64,000 bases of DNA from the NCBI GenBank assembly GCA_964385635.1, contig CAYLPU010000012.1, forward strand, positions 1 through 64,000, written 5' to 3'. This stretch comes from CAYLPU01 sp964385635. GTDB lineage: Bacteria; Chloroflexota; Anaerolineae; B4-G1. Shown piece after piece: positions 53,381 through 61,581 of this stretch. The stretch's first letter is position 1. Every line of letters begins with the position of its first letter. The notes below the pieces were generated by a model. The model saw only the letters and a list, made by a program, of their open reading frames with translations. It was not told the DNA's origin and did no database searches. The position numbers and the translations under genes are program-made.

Positions 53381-55452
53381 CTATCCTTCTCCCGCTGATG
53401 CGCCTCGACGATCGCCTGCATCAGGTGCGCTGGCATCTCCTCGTAGTGACCCAACTCCATCGAGAAGACACCCCGGCCCTGGGTCAGGCTGCGCAGGTCG
53501 GTGGCGTACCGCTGCATCTCCGCCAGCGGCACCAGCGCCGTGATGATGCTCTTCCCGCCGCGCTGGTCCATCCCCTGCACCCGCGCCCGCTTTGTATTCA
53601 GGTCACCCATGATATCGCCGGTGTACTCCTCCGGCACAGTGATCGTCACCTGGTAGATCGGTTCCAGCAGCACTGGCCCGGCCTCCAGCATCACCTTCTT
53701 GAACACTTCCCGTCCGGCGATCTGGAAGGCGATGTCCTTGGAGTCGACCGGGTGTTCCTTGCCATCGTAGACGACCGCCTTGAGGTCCGTGACCGGGTAG
53801 CCAGCGATGACACCCTGGGCCATCGCCACCTTGACGCCCTTCTCAATGGAACTCTCGAAGGAACGCGAGATGCGCCCGCCGAAGACCTCCCACTCGTACT
53901 CGAAGCCGATGTCACGGGGCAGCGGTTCCAGCCGCATGTGCACCTCGGCGAACTGGCCCGAGCCGCCGGTCTGCTTCTTGTGCCGGTACTGGTCGGCGTG
54001 GACGTGGGTGACCGTCTCCCGGTAGGGCACCTTGGGGGTCGAGGTCTCGACCCCGACGCTGAAGCGGTTCTCCATCCGGCGCACGGCGATGTCTACGTGG
54101 GCCTCCCCCATTCCCTCCAGGATCGTCTGCCGCGTGCTGGGTTCCTGGTGCCAGCGCAGCGTGGGGTCCTCCTCGCAGATGCGGGTCAGCGTGGAACCCA
54201 GTTTGGCCTGGTCCGCCTTGCTCGTGGGATTGACAGCCACGGCGAAGAGGGAGGACGGGAAGACCGGGCCAGGCAGGCTCACAGGGTGGCCCTTGTCACA
54301 CAGCGTATCGCCGGTGAGTGTGTGGGTCAGTTTGGCCACTGCGCCGATGTCGCCGGTGCGCAGGCGCTGCACCGGCATCTGCTCCTTGCCGCGCATCACG
54401 TAAAGTTGGCCCAGCCGCTCTTCTTCCTCGGCCCGGCTGTTGTAGACGCGGCTGTCCGATTCCATCATCCCGCCGTAGACGCGGAAGTAGGCCAGTTTAC
54501 CTACGTAGGGGTCGGCGGTAGTCTTGAAGACCAACGCCGCCAGCGGGGCCAGTTCGTTGGGCTCAATCTGCTCCTCGCCCGCGGCCGCGAGCGCTGCGAC
54601 TGGCCCCCGGTCGGCCGGTGAGGGTCCATAAGCGACCAGCGCGTCCAGCAGCGTCCGCGTGCCCAGGTTCGCCGTCGCCGCCGTCACCAGAACCAGGGTG
54701 GCCGTCCCATTGATGATCGCAGCGCGCAACCCCCGCTGGATCTCCTCCTCGGTCAGTTCCTCCCCCTCCAAATACTTCATAATTAGTTCGTCGTCCGCCT
54801 CGGCGGCGGCCTCGATCAACTGAACACGAGCCTTCTCTGCCCGACCAGCCAGGTCGGCAGGGATCTCCGCGACCTCCCCCTCGGGGCCCATCAGCACCTG
54901 CATCTTCATCAGGTCCACCAGACCCGCGAGGTTCTCATCCCCTGGTCCCTTCGCGCCGATGGGAAGATCGACGAGAACAAAATTCTGCTCGAAGGCCTCC
55001 CGTAACGTGTCCAGCGTGCGATCCAGATTGGCGTTCTCCCGGTTCATCTTGTTGACAACCACTATCCGGGGCAGCCCCTGCTCCTCAGCAAAGTTCCAGA
55101 CCAACTCCGTCCCCACCTCGACGCCGGACACACCGTCCACCAGGATCAGCGCCAGGTCGGCCACCCGTACCGCGCTCTTGACCTCGCCGACGAAGTCGGT
55201 GTAGCCGGGGGTGTCCAACACGTTGATCTTGCAGTCTGCCCACTCGACGGGGACGAGGGCCAGGTTGAGCGAGATGTGACGGCGGGTCTCCTCGTCGTCG
55301 AAGTCGGCGACGGTGGTGCCGTCCTCGACTCGACCCAGGCGATTGATCGCGCCGCTGGCGAAAGCAAACGCCTCGACCAGCGAGGTCTTTCCCGCGCTCC
55401 CGTGCCCGAGCAGGACGACGTTACGCAATTGTTTGGTGCGATATTCCTTCAT
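53377..55452 (-). CDS. fusA: Elongation factor G-like GTPase (EF-G2 type)
   Basis: A 691-residue EF-G family translational GTPase. G1 is LGHGSAGKT (the second EF-G group replaces AHIDAGKT), switch II DTPGYTDF, and domains II-V follow (GKLAYFRVYGG; PKVPYRETVT; EYTGDIMGDLNTKRARVQGM). The G4 motif reads NKMN, not NKMD (Asn137, codon at 55042-55044). The stop is built by a CTACTCC repeat. Start ATG 55452 after GAAAGGGGG. The main EF-G would be expected near tuf/rpsG elsewhere. Confidence 0.92.
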   Translation of the reverse strand: MKEYRTKQLRNVVLLGHGSAGKTSLVEAFAFASGAINRLGRVEDGTTVADFDDEETRRHISLNLALVPVEWADCKINVLDTPGYTDFVGEVKSAVRVADLALILVDGVSGVEVGTELVWNFAEEQGLPRIVVVNKMNRENANLDRTLDTLREAFEQNFVLVDLPIGAKGPGDENLAGLVDLMKMQVLMGPEGEVAEIPADLAGRAEKARVQLIEAAAEADDELIMKYLEGEELTEEEIQRGLRAAIINGTATLVLVTAATANLGTRTLLDALVAYGPSPADRGPVAALAAAGEEQIEPNELAPLAALVFKTTADPYVGKLAYFRVYGGMMESDSRVYNSRAEEEERLGQLYVMRGKEQMPVQRLRTGDIGAVAKLTHTLTGDTLCDKGHPVSLPGPVFPSSLFAVAVNPTSKADQAKLGSTLTRICEEDPTLRWHQEPSTRQTILEGMGEAHVDIAVRRMENRFSVGVETSTPKVPYRETVTHVHADQYRHKKQTGGSGQFAEVHMRLEPLPRDIGFEYEWEVFGGRISRSFESSIEKGVKVAMAQGVIAGYPVTDLKAVVYDGKEHPVDSKDIAFQIAGREVFKKVMLEAGPVLLEPIYQVTITVPEEYTGDIMGDLNTKRARVQGMDQRGGKSIITALVPLAEMQRYATDLRSLTQGRGVFSMELGHYEEMPAHLMQAIVEAHQREKDR

Positions 55453-55514
55453 AAAAACGACCCCCTTTCAAACTGTATCTGGGTGCTGGATGATTTGGGC
55501 AACCAGACTGTAGT

Positions 55515-55543
55515 ATTCTAAATGAGAACGGCCTAACTGTCAA
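55515..55543 (-). promoter_or_regulatory. Promoter of the EF-G-like gene
   Basis: On the minus strand TTGACA (55538-55543), 17-base spacer, TAGAAT (55515-55520). Confidence 0.7.
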
Positions 55544-55572
55544 TTGACCTCCGCGCAAAACAGTAGTACACT
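55544..55572 (+). promoter_or_regulatory. Promoter of tnaA
   Basis: TTGACC (55544-55549), 17-base spacer, TACACT (55567-55572). Its -35 abuts the -35 of the EF-G promoter, together making GTCAATTGAC. Confidence 0.6.
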
Positions 55573-55613
55573 GTAGGCTGCCATCGAGTAACCGGTATCG
55601 TAACTGCTCAGGC

Positions 55614-55715
55614 TACCTTCCCGAAAGCTAAAAGTTAACTGTCAGATAGACCCAAATCTGTCACATGACCAGAATCTTGACAAAACTCGGCCCGTTGGAG
55701 CTTTCGGGAAGGTAA
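55614..55715 (+). promoter_or_regulatory. tnaA leader with 16-bp inverted repeat and short ORF
   Basis: TACCTTCCCGAAAGCT (55614-55629) is exactly complementary to AGCTTTCGGGAAGGTA (55699-55714). Between them starts a 16-codon frame (55665-55715, MTRILTKLGPLELSGR) whose TAA is at the end of the right arm. The ORF has no good ribosome site and no Trp codon. The structure could act as an attenuator, or be a small 101-bp mobile element. Confidence 0.5.
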
Positions 55716-55741
55716 ACATAGCACCCAACAAGGAGTACATC

Positions 55742-57118
55742 ATGGCTAGGTTTCCTGTCGAACCGTTCAAGATCAAAGTTGTCGAGCCCATCCGCCAGAC
55801 CACCCGCGCCGAGCGAGAGGAGATCCTGCGGCGGGCTGGCTACAACATCTTCGCCGTGCGGACCGAGGACATCTATATTGATCTGCTGACCGATTCGGGC
55901 ACAGCGGCGATGTCGGATAGCCAATGGGCTGGGATGATGGTCGGCGACGAGGGTTACGCTGGCTGTCGCAATTTCTTTAACCTGGAGGAGGCGATCAAGT
56001 CTATCACTGGCTTTCGCCATTTCGTGCCCACCCACCAGGGCCGTGCCGCCGAGAACGTGCTCTTCGCGTGCACGGTCAAACCAGGCCAGCCGGTACCCAA
56101 CAACATGCACTTCGACACCACCCAGGCCAACGTCCTCGCCCGGGGCGGAGACCCGGTCAACCTGCTGGCCGAAGAAGGTTTCGATATCATCAGTCATGCG
56201 CCCTTCAAGGGTAATATAGACATCGAGAAACTGGAAGCGTTCATCCAGCAGGTGGGGCCGGAGAACATCCCGCTGGGGATGCTGACGGTGACGAACAACG
56301 CCGGCGGCGGCCAGCCGGTCTCGATGGCCAACATCCGCGCTACCGGCGAGGTGCTCCATCGTTATGATATCCCATTCTTCCTCGACGCCTGCCGCTACGC
56401 CGAGAACGGTTATTTCATCAAACTGCGTGAGCCGGGCTATGCCGAGACGCCCGTCGTCGAGATCGCCCGCGAGATGTTCTCCTACGCCGATGGCTGCACG
56501 ATGTCCGCCAAGAAAGACGCGCTGGTCAACATCGGCGGCTTCCTGGCGATGAACGACGAGGCTCTGTACCGGCGCGTGTGCCAGGAACTGATCCTGCGCG
56601 AGGGGTTCCCCACTTACGGCGGGCTGGCCGGGCGCGACCTGGAGGCGATCGCGCGAGGGCTGTGGGAGGGACTGGACGAGCAGTATCTGGCCTACCGCAT
56701 CGCCCACACCCAGTACCTGGCCGACCGGCTGGTGGAGGAGGGCATCCCCATCCTGAAACCACCCGGCGGCCACGCGGTCTACCCAGACGTCAAGCGGTTC
56801 CTGCCGCACATACCCCAGGCCGAGTTACCCGGCCAGGCGCTCGCCTGCGCGCTGTACCTGGAGGGCGGCATCCGCGGGGCGGAGATGGGGAGCGTGGCAT
56901 TCGCCCGCGAGGACCCGGAAACGGGCGAGATGGTCTACCCGGCGCTGGAACTGGTGCGGTTGGCGATCCCCCGGCGGGTCTACACCCAGGCGCATCTGGA
57001 CTACGTGGTGGAGGTCTGTAAACGGATCCACGAGAGACGCGACCAGATCCGGGGTATGCGCTACACCTATGCGCCTGCGCTCCTGCGCCACTTCACGGCG
57101 CGGTTTGAGCCGTTGTAG
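55742..57118 (+). CDS. tnaA: Tryptophanase (beta-eliminating lyase)
   Basis: PLP enzyme that cleaves L-tryptophan to indole, pyruvate and ammonia. 458 residues. QGRAAEN is the PLP phosphate region; DACRYAEN provides PLP Asp/Arg; SAKKDALVNIGGFL contains the Schiff-base Lys. Tyrosine phenol-lyase is the close relative; the residue at its specificity position (Arg in MERG of TPL, Ile in VEIG of E. coli tryptophanase) reads AEMG here, hydrophobic, supporting tryptophanase-like use. AAGGAG precedes ATG 55742. No Trp permease is nearby. Confidence 0.88.
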   Translation: MARFPVEPFKIKVVEPIRQTTRAEREEILRRAGYNIFAVRTEDIYIDLLTDSGTAAMSDSQWAGMMVGDEGYAGCRNFFNLEEAIKSITGFRHFVPTHQGRAAENVLFACTVKPGQPVPNNMHFDTTQANVLARGGDPVNLLAEEGFDIISHAPFKGNIDIEKLEAFIQQVGPENIPLGMLTVTNNAGGGQPVSMANIRATGEVLHRYDIPFFLDACRYAENGYFIKLREPGYAETPVVEIAREMFSYADGCTMSAKKDALVNIGGFLAMNDEALYRRVCQELILREGFPTYGGLAGRDLEAIARGLWEGLDEQYLAYRIAHTQYLADRLVEEGIPILKPPGGHAVYPDVKRFLPHIPQAELPGQALACALYLEGGIRGAEMGSVAFAREDPETGEMVYPALELVRLAIPRRVYTQAHLDYVVEVCKRIHERRDQIRGMRYTYAPALLRHFTARFEPL

Positions 57119-57412
57119 AGGAGCCCTATTTCGACTACCTGCGCGAACCCATCAGTCGAGGCCGCCGACGTCAAGATCCGTATGACCCACAAAGCTACAA
57201 GTATTACGCTGCCCTCTCAGACCTACCGGATGACAACACCCATTCCTGCTTGATCGCCTCGCTGATGGTTCTCGCCTCCGGCACGGACGACTGGGAACAA
57301 ACGACCGGCGGGCACGCGATCACAGCAGGAGCGGGGCTACCCCGCCCCTGGCAGCGCAAGAGGCCATCTTGCGTACAGGATCATTGTGGTTCAGGCATGA
57401 TGGTGATATAGC
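57119..57412 (+). other. Open but start-less coding-like stretch after tnaA
   Basis: In one plus frame about 97 codons run open (PYFDYLREPISRGRRR near the start, SLMVLASGTDDWEQ later) to a TAG at 57410-57412. There is no plausible start codon or ribosome site. It may be a fragment of a lost gene. The 3' half overlaps the minus-strand pseudogene at 57381. Confidence 0.25.
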
Positions 57413-57506
57413 GATTGCCCATCTCCAGCCAGGCCAGTTCAAGGTCACCGAGGCCGACCAAGATACTCCAGCACCATCGCGACGCAGGCTGGCAGGCAGT
57501 CGGCAT
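57381..57506 (-). pseudogene. Internally deleted C39-like cysteine peptidase gene
   Basis: Starting at ATG 57506 the frame reads MPTACQPACVAMVLEYLGRP, matching the C39-like peptidase start around the catalytic Cys. It hits a stop, but a shifted frame continues with LELAWLEMGNRYITIMPEPQ, the known C-terminal block of the same family, to TGA at 57381. The ~100 residues between them are missing. It follows the small gene at 57518, as an operon partner would. Confidence 0.6.
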
Positions 57507-57517
57507 CTTGGTTCTGC

Positions 57518-57868
57518 CTATGGTGTGGTACGGTCAACCAATCGGCGGGCACGGCGCTCAATATCCTCGATGAGTGAGGGCGTGATTTGCAATTGACCGG
57601 TTTGGGCATCCACGTCTATCGTGCCGACCTGACCGACTTTGCCGCGCGAGGTGAGGTAGAGGACAACGGGCACTCGCCATAGCAACCGCTCACCGTCGAT
57701 GACCAGGTCGGGGGTTTCGCCGCCCAGGTGATCGCTGACGTTGTCTATGAGATAGCCGGCGACCTGGCGCCGGGCGACGTACGCCGACACGTTCAGGTCA
57801 GCCCGGATGCTTATGTCTATGTGGACCTGGTCATCGAATCTGGCGGTTTGTTTCAGCACAACTGCCAT
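57518..57868 (-). CDS. Small conserved alpha/beta protein, unknown function
   Basis: A 116-residue protein with beta-rich segments (VHIDISIRADLNVSAYVARRQVAGYLIDNV and GERLLWRVPVVLYLTSRGKVGQVG) and a helical end. I recall such proteins beside C39-like peptidases in related genomes. AGGAGG precedes ATG 57868. Its likely partner gene just downstream is a pseudogene, so it may be an orphan. Confidence 0.65.
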   Translation of the reverse strand: MAVVLKQTARFDDQVHIDISIRADLNVSAYVARRQVAGYLIDNVSDHLGGETPDLVIDGERLLWRVPVVLYLTSRGKVGQVGTIDVDAQTGQLQITPSLIEDIERRARRLVDRTTP

Positions 57869-57902
57869 TCTGACCTCCTGGGCCAGACTACTACCCGGTT
57901 GA

Positions 57903-57931
57903 ATTGTAACACACATCCTGGGGTAGGGCAA
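57903..57931 (-). promoter_or_regulatory. Promoter for the 57518-57868 gene
   Basis: On the minus strand TTGCCC (57926-57931), 17-base spacer, TACAAT (57903-57908). Confidence 0.55.
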
Positions 57932-58094
57932 CAGAGGGTGGAAGCGGGCGAGCACGCCCTCCAATGGGCCTACTGCGGTACATCTACCTCCTGTGGGCAC
58001 TACGCAACCACTAACGCGCACTGTAGGGGCCAGGTAACCTCGCCCCTACCCCCTGCCTTGCTAATCCCCCCCTTTTGCATTATGATAGGCCCAA

Positions 58095-61000
58095 ATGTCC
58101 GACATAAGCGCACGATACCCCATTGACGCGCTGAACCTGCCCACCCGCGCCCGTAACGCGCTGGTGCAGGCCGGTATCACCACGCCGGAGGACGTGGCTA
58201 CACGCAGCGACGTCGAACTCCTGGCCCTGCGCGGCTTCGGCCCGACCTCTCTGGCACAGGTGCGGGAACGGCTGGCAGCGTGGGGGCGAGAGCGACAACC
58301 GGACCAGGCAGCAGCACCGGAAGCGGAGCCCGCCACAGGGGGCGGGCAAGAGCACGACGACTTCCCGCTCCTACCAGGACGGCGAGTGCTCCACGCCACC
58401 TGGCTCGCTGGCCCGCCGGGCCGCCTCTTCCTTTGGGGAGAGGGAGAGCCACTCCCGCCACGCCGGGGACGGGCTCCCCGGACGCCGCTTCATCCCTTCC
58501 ACGTACCGCCTGCGGCCCTGCACGACGCGCTGCCCAGCCCGATCCCCGACACGGCGGCGAAGGCCCGTGCACTGGCCCGACTGCCGGTGACCGACCACGG
58601 CCCCCAGCCCAGCCCCCAACTCATCCGTGACTACCTGGCCGAGAAGCCTGGCGAGCCGGAATCGCTCGGCCTCTGGCGGGTGGATGGGCTGGCTTTCCCT
58701 CCTCTGGAGGCGTTGGCCTTCCTGAATGACCTCCCTCGCCCGGAAGACCTTGCCCCTCGCGTCGCGCTGGGGACCGGCCTGCGTTTCTGGTCGCTGGCGG
58801 GCAAACTGGCGCTGGAACTCCTGGCCCGGCAGCAGTTCGCCCCTGCGCTGGTTCGCCAGAACAGGACCTTCCGCGCCACGTGGGTGCCCGTCCTCGACCA
58901 GCCTGAGGACCTACGGCGGGTGGAGCAGTTGGCGCAGGCGATGCCCCCCATCTGCCGTGCCCTGATCCCTTCCCCCCCTCTTTCCCCCCCATTGGGGGGG
59001 ATGAAAGGGGGGGACCCCCGCGCCTTGCTCAAGGGCTTCCTGGGCACAATCGTGGACACGGCGGTGCGGGCCTGGGCACCGCCGCTGCTCCAGGTTGTCA
59101 CACGGCAGGATGACCCTGCCCTGCGGGTATGGATGACTGCTCTCTTCGACAAGGATGACGATCCGGTGATGGATGCTCCCGCCCGCGACCTGGAGAAACT
59201 TCACCTCGAGGTCACCCGCTGGCTGGAGCAACTCCTGGCCGGCGCGGAAGAGCCGTTCCGCCTATGCCTCCGTCTGGAGCCCCCCACCCTGCCGGAGCCA
59301 GACCGTGAGGAAGAGATGCCGGCTCAACGCCCTGAGCCTGTCGAACAATATGCACCGCCGGACGATTGGGCGCTGCGTTTTTTCCTCCAGGCCCGCGACG
59401 ACCCCAGCCTGCTCGTGCCCTCCGGCCTGGTCTGGCGGGAGCGGGGTTCCACGCTGCGTTACCTGGACCACCGCTTCGACAATCCCCAGGAGAAAATGCT
59501 GGCCGGGCTGGGGCAAGCGGCCCGGCTATTCCCACCGCTGGAGGCCAGCCTGCGCACCGCCCGCCCTGAGGTCTGCCGCCTGGACACCGAGCAGGCGTAC
59601 ACCTTCTTGCGGGAGGCGGCCCCTCTGCTGGAAGGAAGTGGCTTCGGCGTCCTGGTGCCCCAGTGGTGGAGGAAGCGGCACAAGCGGCTGGGCGTGCGCG
59701 CCACCATCTCCCCCGCCGATGGCAAGGGTGTCCTGAACCTGGACGCGCTGGTGCGCTTCCGCTGGCAACTGGCCCTCGGCGACCAGACTCTCGATCCCAA
59801 GGAGTTCGCCCACCTGGCGGCGCTCAAACTGCCGCTGGTGCAGGTACGCGGCGAATGGGTCGAACTCCAGCCGGAGCAGATTGAGGCCGCCATTCGCTTC
59901 TGGGAAAAGCGGGCCGCCGAGGAGATGACGCTGCGCCAGGCACTCCAGATAGGACTGGCAGAGGAAGGTGAGGTCAACGATCTGCCAATCGTCAGCGTCG
60001 AGGCGCAAGGATGGGTGCAGGACCTGTTGCGCCGGCTGAGTGGCAGCGAGCCGCTGACCGAACTTACCCAGCCACAGGGACTGGTAGGCCAACTGCGCCC
60101 CTACCAGGTGCGCGGTTTCTCCTGGCTGAGATTCCTGCGCCAGTGGGGCCTGGGTGCCTGCCTGGCCGACGACATGGGCCTGGGCAAAACAATCCAGACC
60201 ATCGCCCTCGTTCTGCACGATCTGGAGGAGGATCAGGCCGCTGGGCCGGTGCTGGTCTTGTGCCCCACCTCCGTCGTGGGTAACTGGGCGCGAGAGATCG
60301 CCCGCTTTGCCCCCTCGCTGCAAGTGATGGTACACCACGGCAGCGATCGGGCCAGCGGGGAGACCTTCGCCGCCCAGGCTCACCAGGCCCACGTGGTCAT
60401 CAGCACCTATGCCCTGGCCCGCCGGGACGAGGAGACACTGCGGGAAGTGGAGTGGGCCGGCGTCGTGCTGGACGAGGCGCAGAAAATCAAAAACCCCGCC
60501 GCCAAGCAGACTCAGGCCATCCGGCGCTTGCCGGCCGGCTATCGTGTCGCGCTCACCGGCACCCCGGTCGAGAATCGCCTCTCGGAACTGTGGTCCATCT
60601 CGCAGTTCCTCAACCCCGGCTATCTGGGCTCGCAGAGGTCGTTTCGCACTCGTTTCGCCCGGCCCATCGAGCGTTATCAGGACCAGGAGGCAGCAGCGCG
60701 GCTGCGCAAACTGGTCCAGCCCTTCACCCTGCGGCGCGTCAAGACGGATCCGACCATCATCCAGGACCTGCCGGAGAAACTGGAGAACAAGGTCTACTGC
60801 ACGCTCACCCCGGAGCAGGCGACGCTCTACCAGGCGGTGGTCGAGGACGCGATGCTCCAGGTGGAGGAGGCGGAAGGCATCCAGCGCCGGGGATTGGTGC
60901 TCTCAATGCTCCTGCGGCTGAAGCAGATCTGCAACCATCCGGCACAGTTCCTGGGCGACCGGTCTCCACTGCCGGACCGCTCCGGGAAACTGGCCCGCCT

Positions 61001-61526
61001 GGGGGAGATGCTGGAGGAAGTGCTCTCGGTGAATGAACGAGCGCTGGTCTTCACCCAGTTTGCGGAGATGGGCACGCTCCTCCAGATGTACCTGCAGGAA
61101 CTCTTCGGCGGGGAGGTACTGTTCCTCTATGGCGGCACGCCGGCCAAGCAGCGCGACCGGATGATCGCCCGCTTCCAGGAGGAACGACCTTTGGGCCCGC
61201 CGATCTTCATCCTCTCGCTCAAGGCGGGCGGCCTGGGGCTGAACCTGACCCGCGCCAACCACGTGTTCCATTTCGACCGTTGGTGGAACCCGGCCGTGGA
61301 GAACCAGGCCACCGACCGGGCCTTCCGCATCGGGCAGACGAAGGACGTGTGGGTGCACAAGTTCGTCTGCGGCGGTACGCTGGAGGAGCGGATTGACGAG
61401 TTGATCGAGAGCAAAAAAGCGCTGGCGGAGAGCGTCATCGGTGCGGGAGAGGCCTGGCTGACGGAATTGAACACAGACCAGTTGCGGGGACTGGTCACCT
61501 TGAGCCTTAAGGCGGCGGGGGATTAG
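58095..61526 (+). CDS. SNF2-family ATPase with alpha-CTD-like N-terminus
   Basis: A 1143-residue DNA translocase. Residues 12-58 (LPTRARNALVQAGITTPEDV then LRGFGPTSLAQVRERL) closely resemble the RNA polymerase alpha C-terminal domain, a helix-hairpin-helix-type DNA-binding fold. The middle (about 290-620) is the SNF2-associated DUF3670-type region. The ATPase has Walker A ADDMGLGKT (about 692), DEAQKIKN (Walker B), TGTPVENRLSELWSI and the C-terminal SKALAG/LNLT and NQATDRAFRIGQ blocks of helicase motifs V-VI. A G/C palindrome is read in frame at 58971-59014. It is followed by a SWIM protein, a conserved pairing. Role likely in DNA repair or chromosome defence, unproven. Confidence 0.92.
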   Translation: MSDISARYPIDALNLPTRARNALVQAGITTPEDVATRSDVELLALRGFGPTSLAQVRERLAAWGRERQPDQAAAPEAEPATGGGQEHDDFPLLPGRRVLHATWLAGPPGRLFLWGEGEPLPPRRGRAPRTPLHPFHVPPAALHDALPSPIPDTAAKARALARLPVTDHGPQPSPQLIRDYLAEKPGEPESLGLWRVDGLAFPPLEALAFLNDLPRPEDLAPRVALGTGLRFWSLAGKLALELLARQQFAPALVRQNRTFRATWVPVLDQPEDLRRVEQLAQAMPPICRALIPSPPLSPPLGGMKGGDPRALLKGFLGTIVDTAVRAWAPPLLQVVTRQDDPALRVWMTALFDKDDDPVMDAPARDLEKLHLEVTRWLEQLLAGAEEPFRLCLRLEPPTLPEPDREEEMPAQRPEPVEQYAPPDDWALRFFLQARDDPSLLVPSGLVWRERGSTLRYLDHRFDNPQEKMLAGLGQAARLFPPLEASLRTARPEVCRLDTEQAYTFLREAAPLLEGSGFGVLVPQWWRKRHKRLGVRATISPADGKGVLNLDALVRFRWQLALGDQTLDPKEFAHLAALKLPLVQVRGEWVELQPEQIEAAIRFWEKRAAEEMTLRQALQIGLAEEGEVNDLPIVSVEAQGWVQDLLRRLSGSEPLTELTQPQGLVGQLRPYQVRGFSWLRFLRQWGLGACLADDMGLGKTIQTIALVLHDLEEDQAAGPVLVLCPTSVVGNWAREIARFAPSLQVMVHHGSDRASGETFAAQAHQAHVVISTYALARRDEETLREVEWAGVVLDEAQKIKNPAAKQTQAIRRLPAGYRVALTGTPVENRLSELWSISQFLNPGYLGSQRSFRTRFARPIERYQDQEAAARLRKLVQPFTLRRVKTDPTIIQDLPEKLENKVYCTLTPEQATLYQAVVEDAMLQVEEAEGIQRRGLVLSMLLRLKQICNHPAQFLGDRSPLPDRSGKLARLGEMLEEVLSVNERALVFTQFAEMGTLLQMYLQELFGGEVLFLYGGTPAKQRDRMIARFQEERPLGPPIFILSLKAGGLGLNLTRANHVFHFDRWWNPAVENQATDRAFRIGQTKDVWVHKFVCGGTLEERIDELIESKKALAESVIGAGEAWLTELNTDQLRGLVTLSLKAAGD
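58971..59014. repeat. In-frame palindromic element in SNF2 gene
   Basis: TCCCCCCCTCTTTCCCCCCC, ATT, then GGGGGGGATGAAAGGGGGGG. Same family as 14281-14323 but in a plus-strand gene and another reading frame. Read as PSPPLSPPLGGMKGG. Confidence 0.85.
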
Positions 61527-61581
61527 CCTGGATTGGAGGGCAAGCGGTGATAAGCCAGAGTGTGGAGCTGGAGAGCGTCGA

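Noticed and set aside
53398..54621. 407-residue frame opposite the EF-G-like gene
   Set aside because: Antisense shadow; His/Arg/Val-rich with no motifs.
55661..56809. 382-residue frame opposite tnaA
   Set aside because: Antisense shadow that also crosses the tnaA leader.
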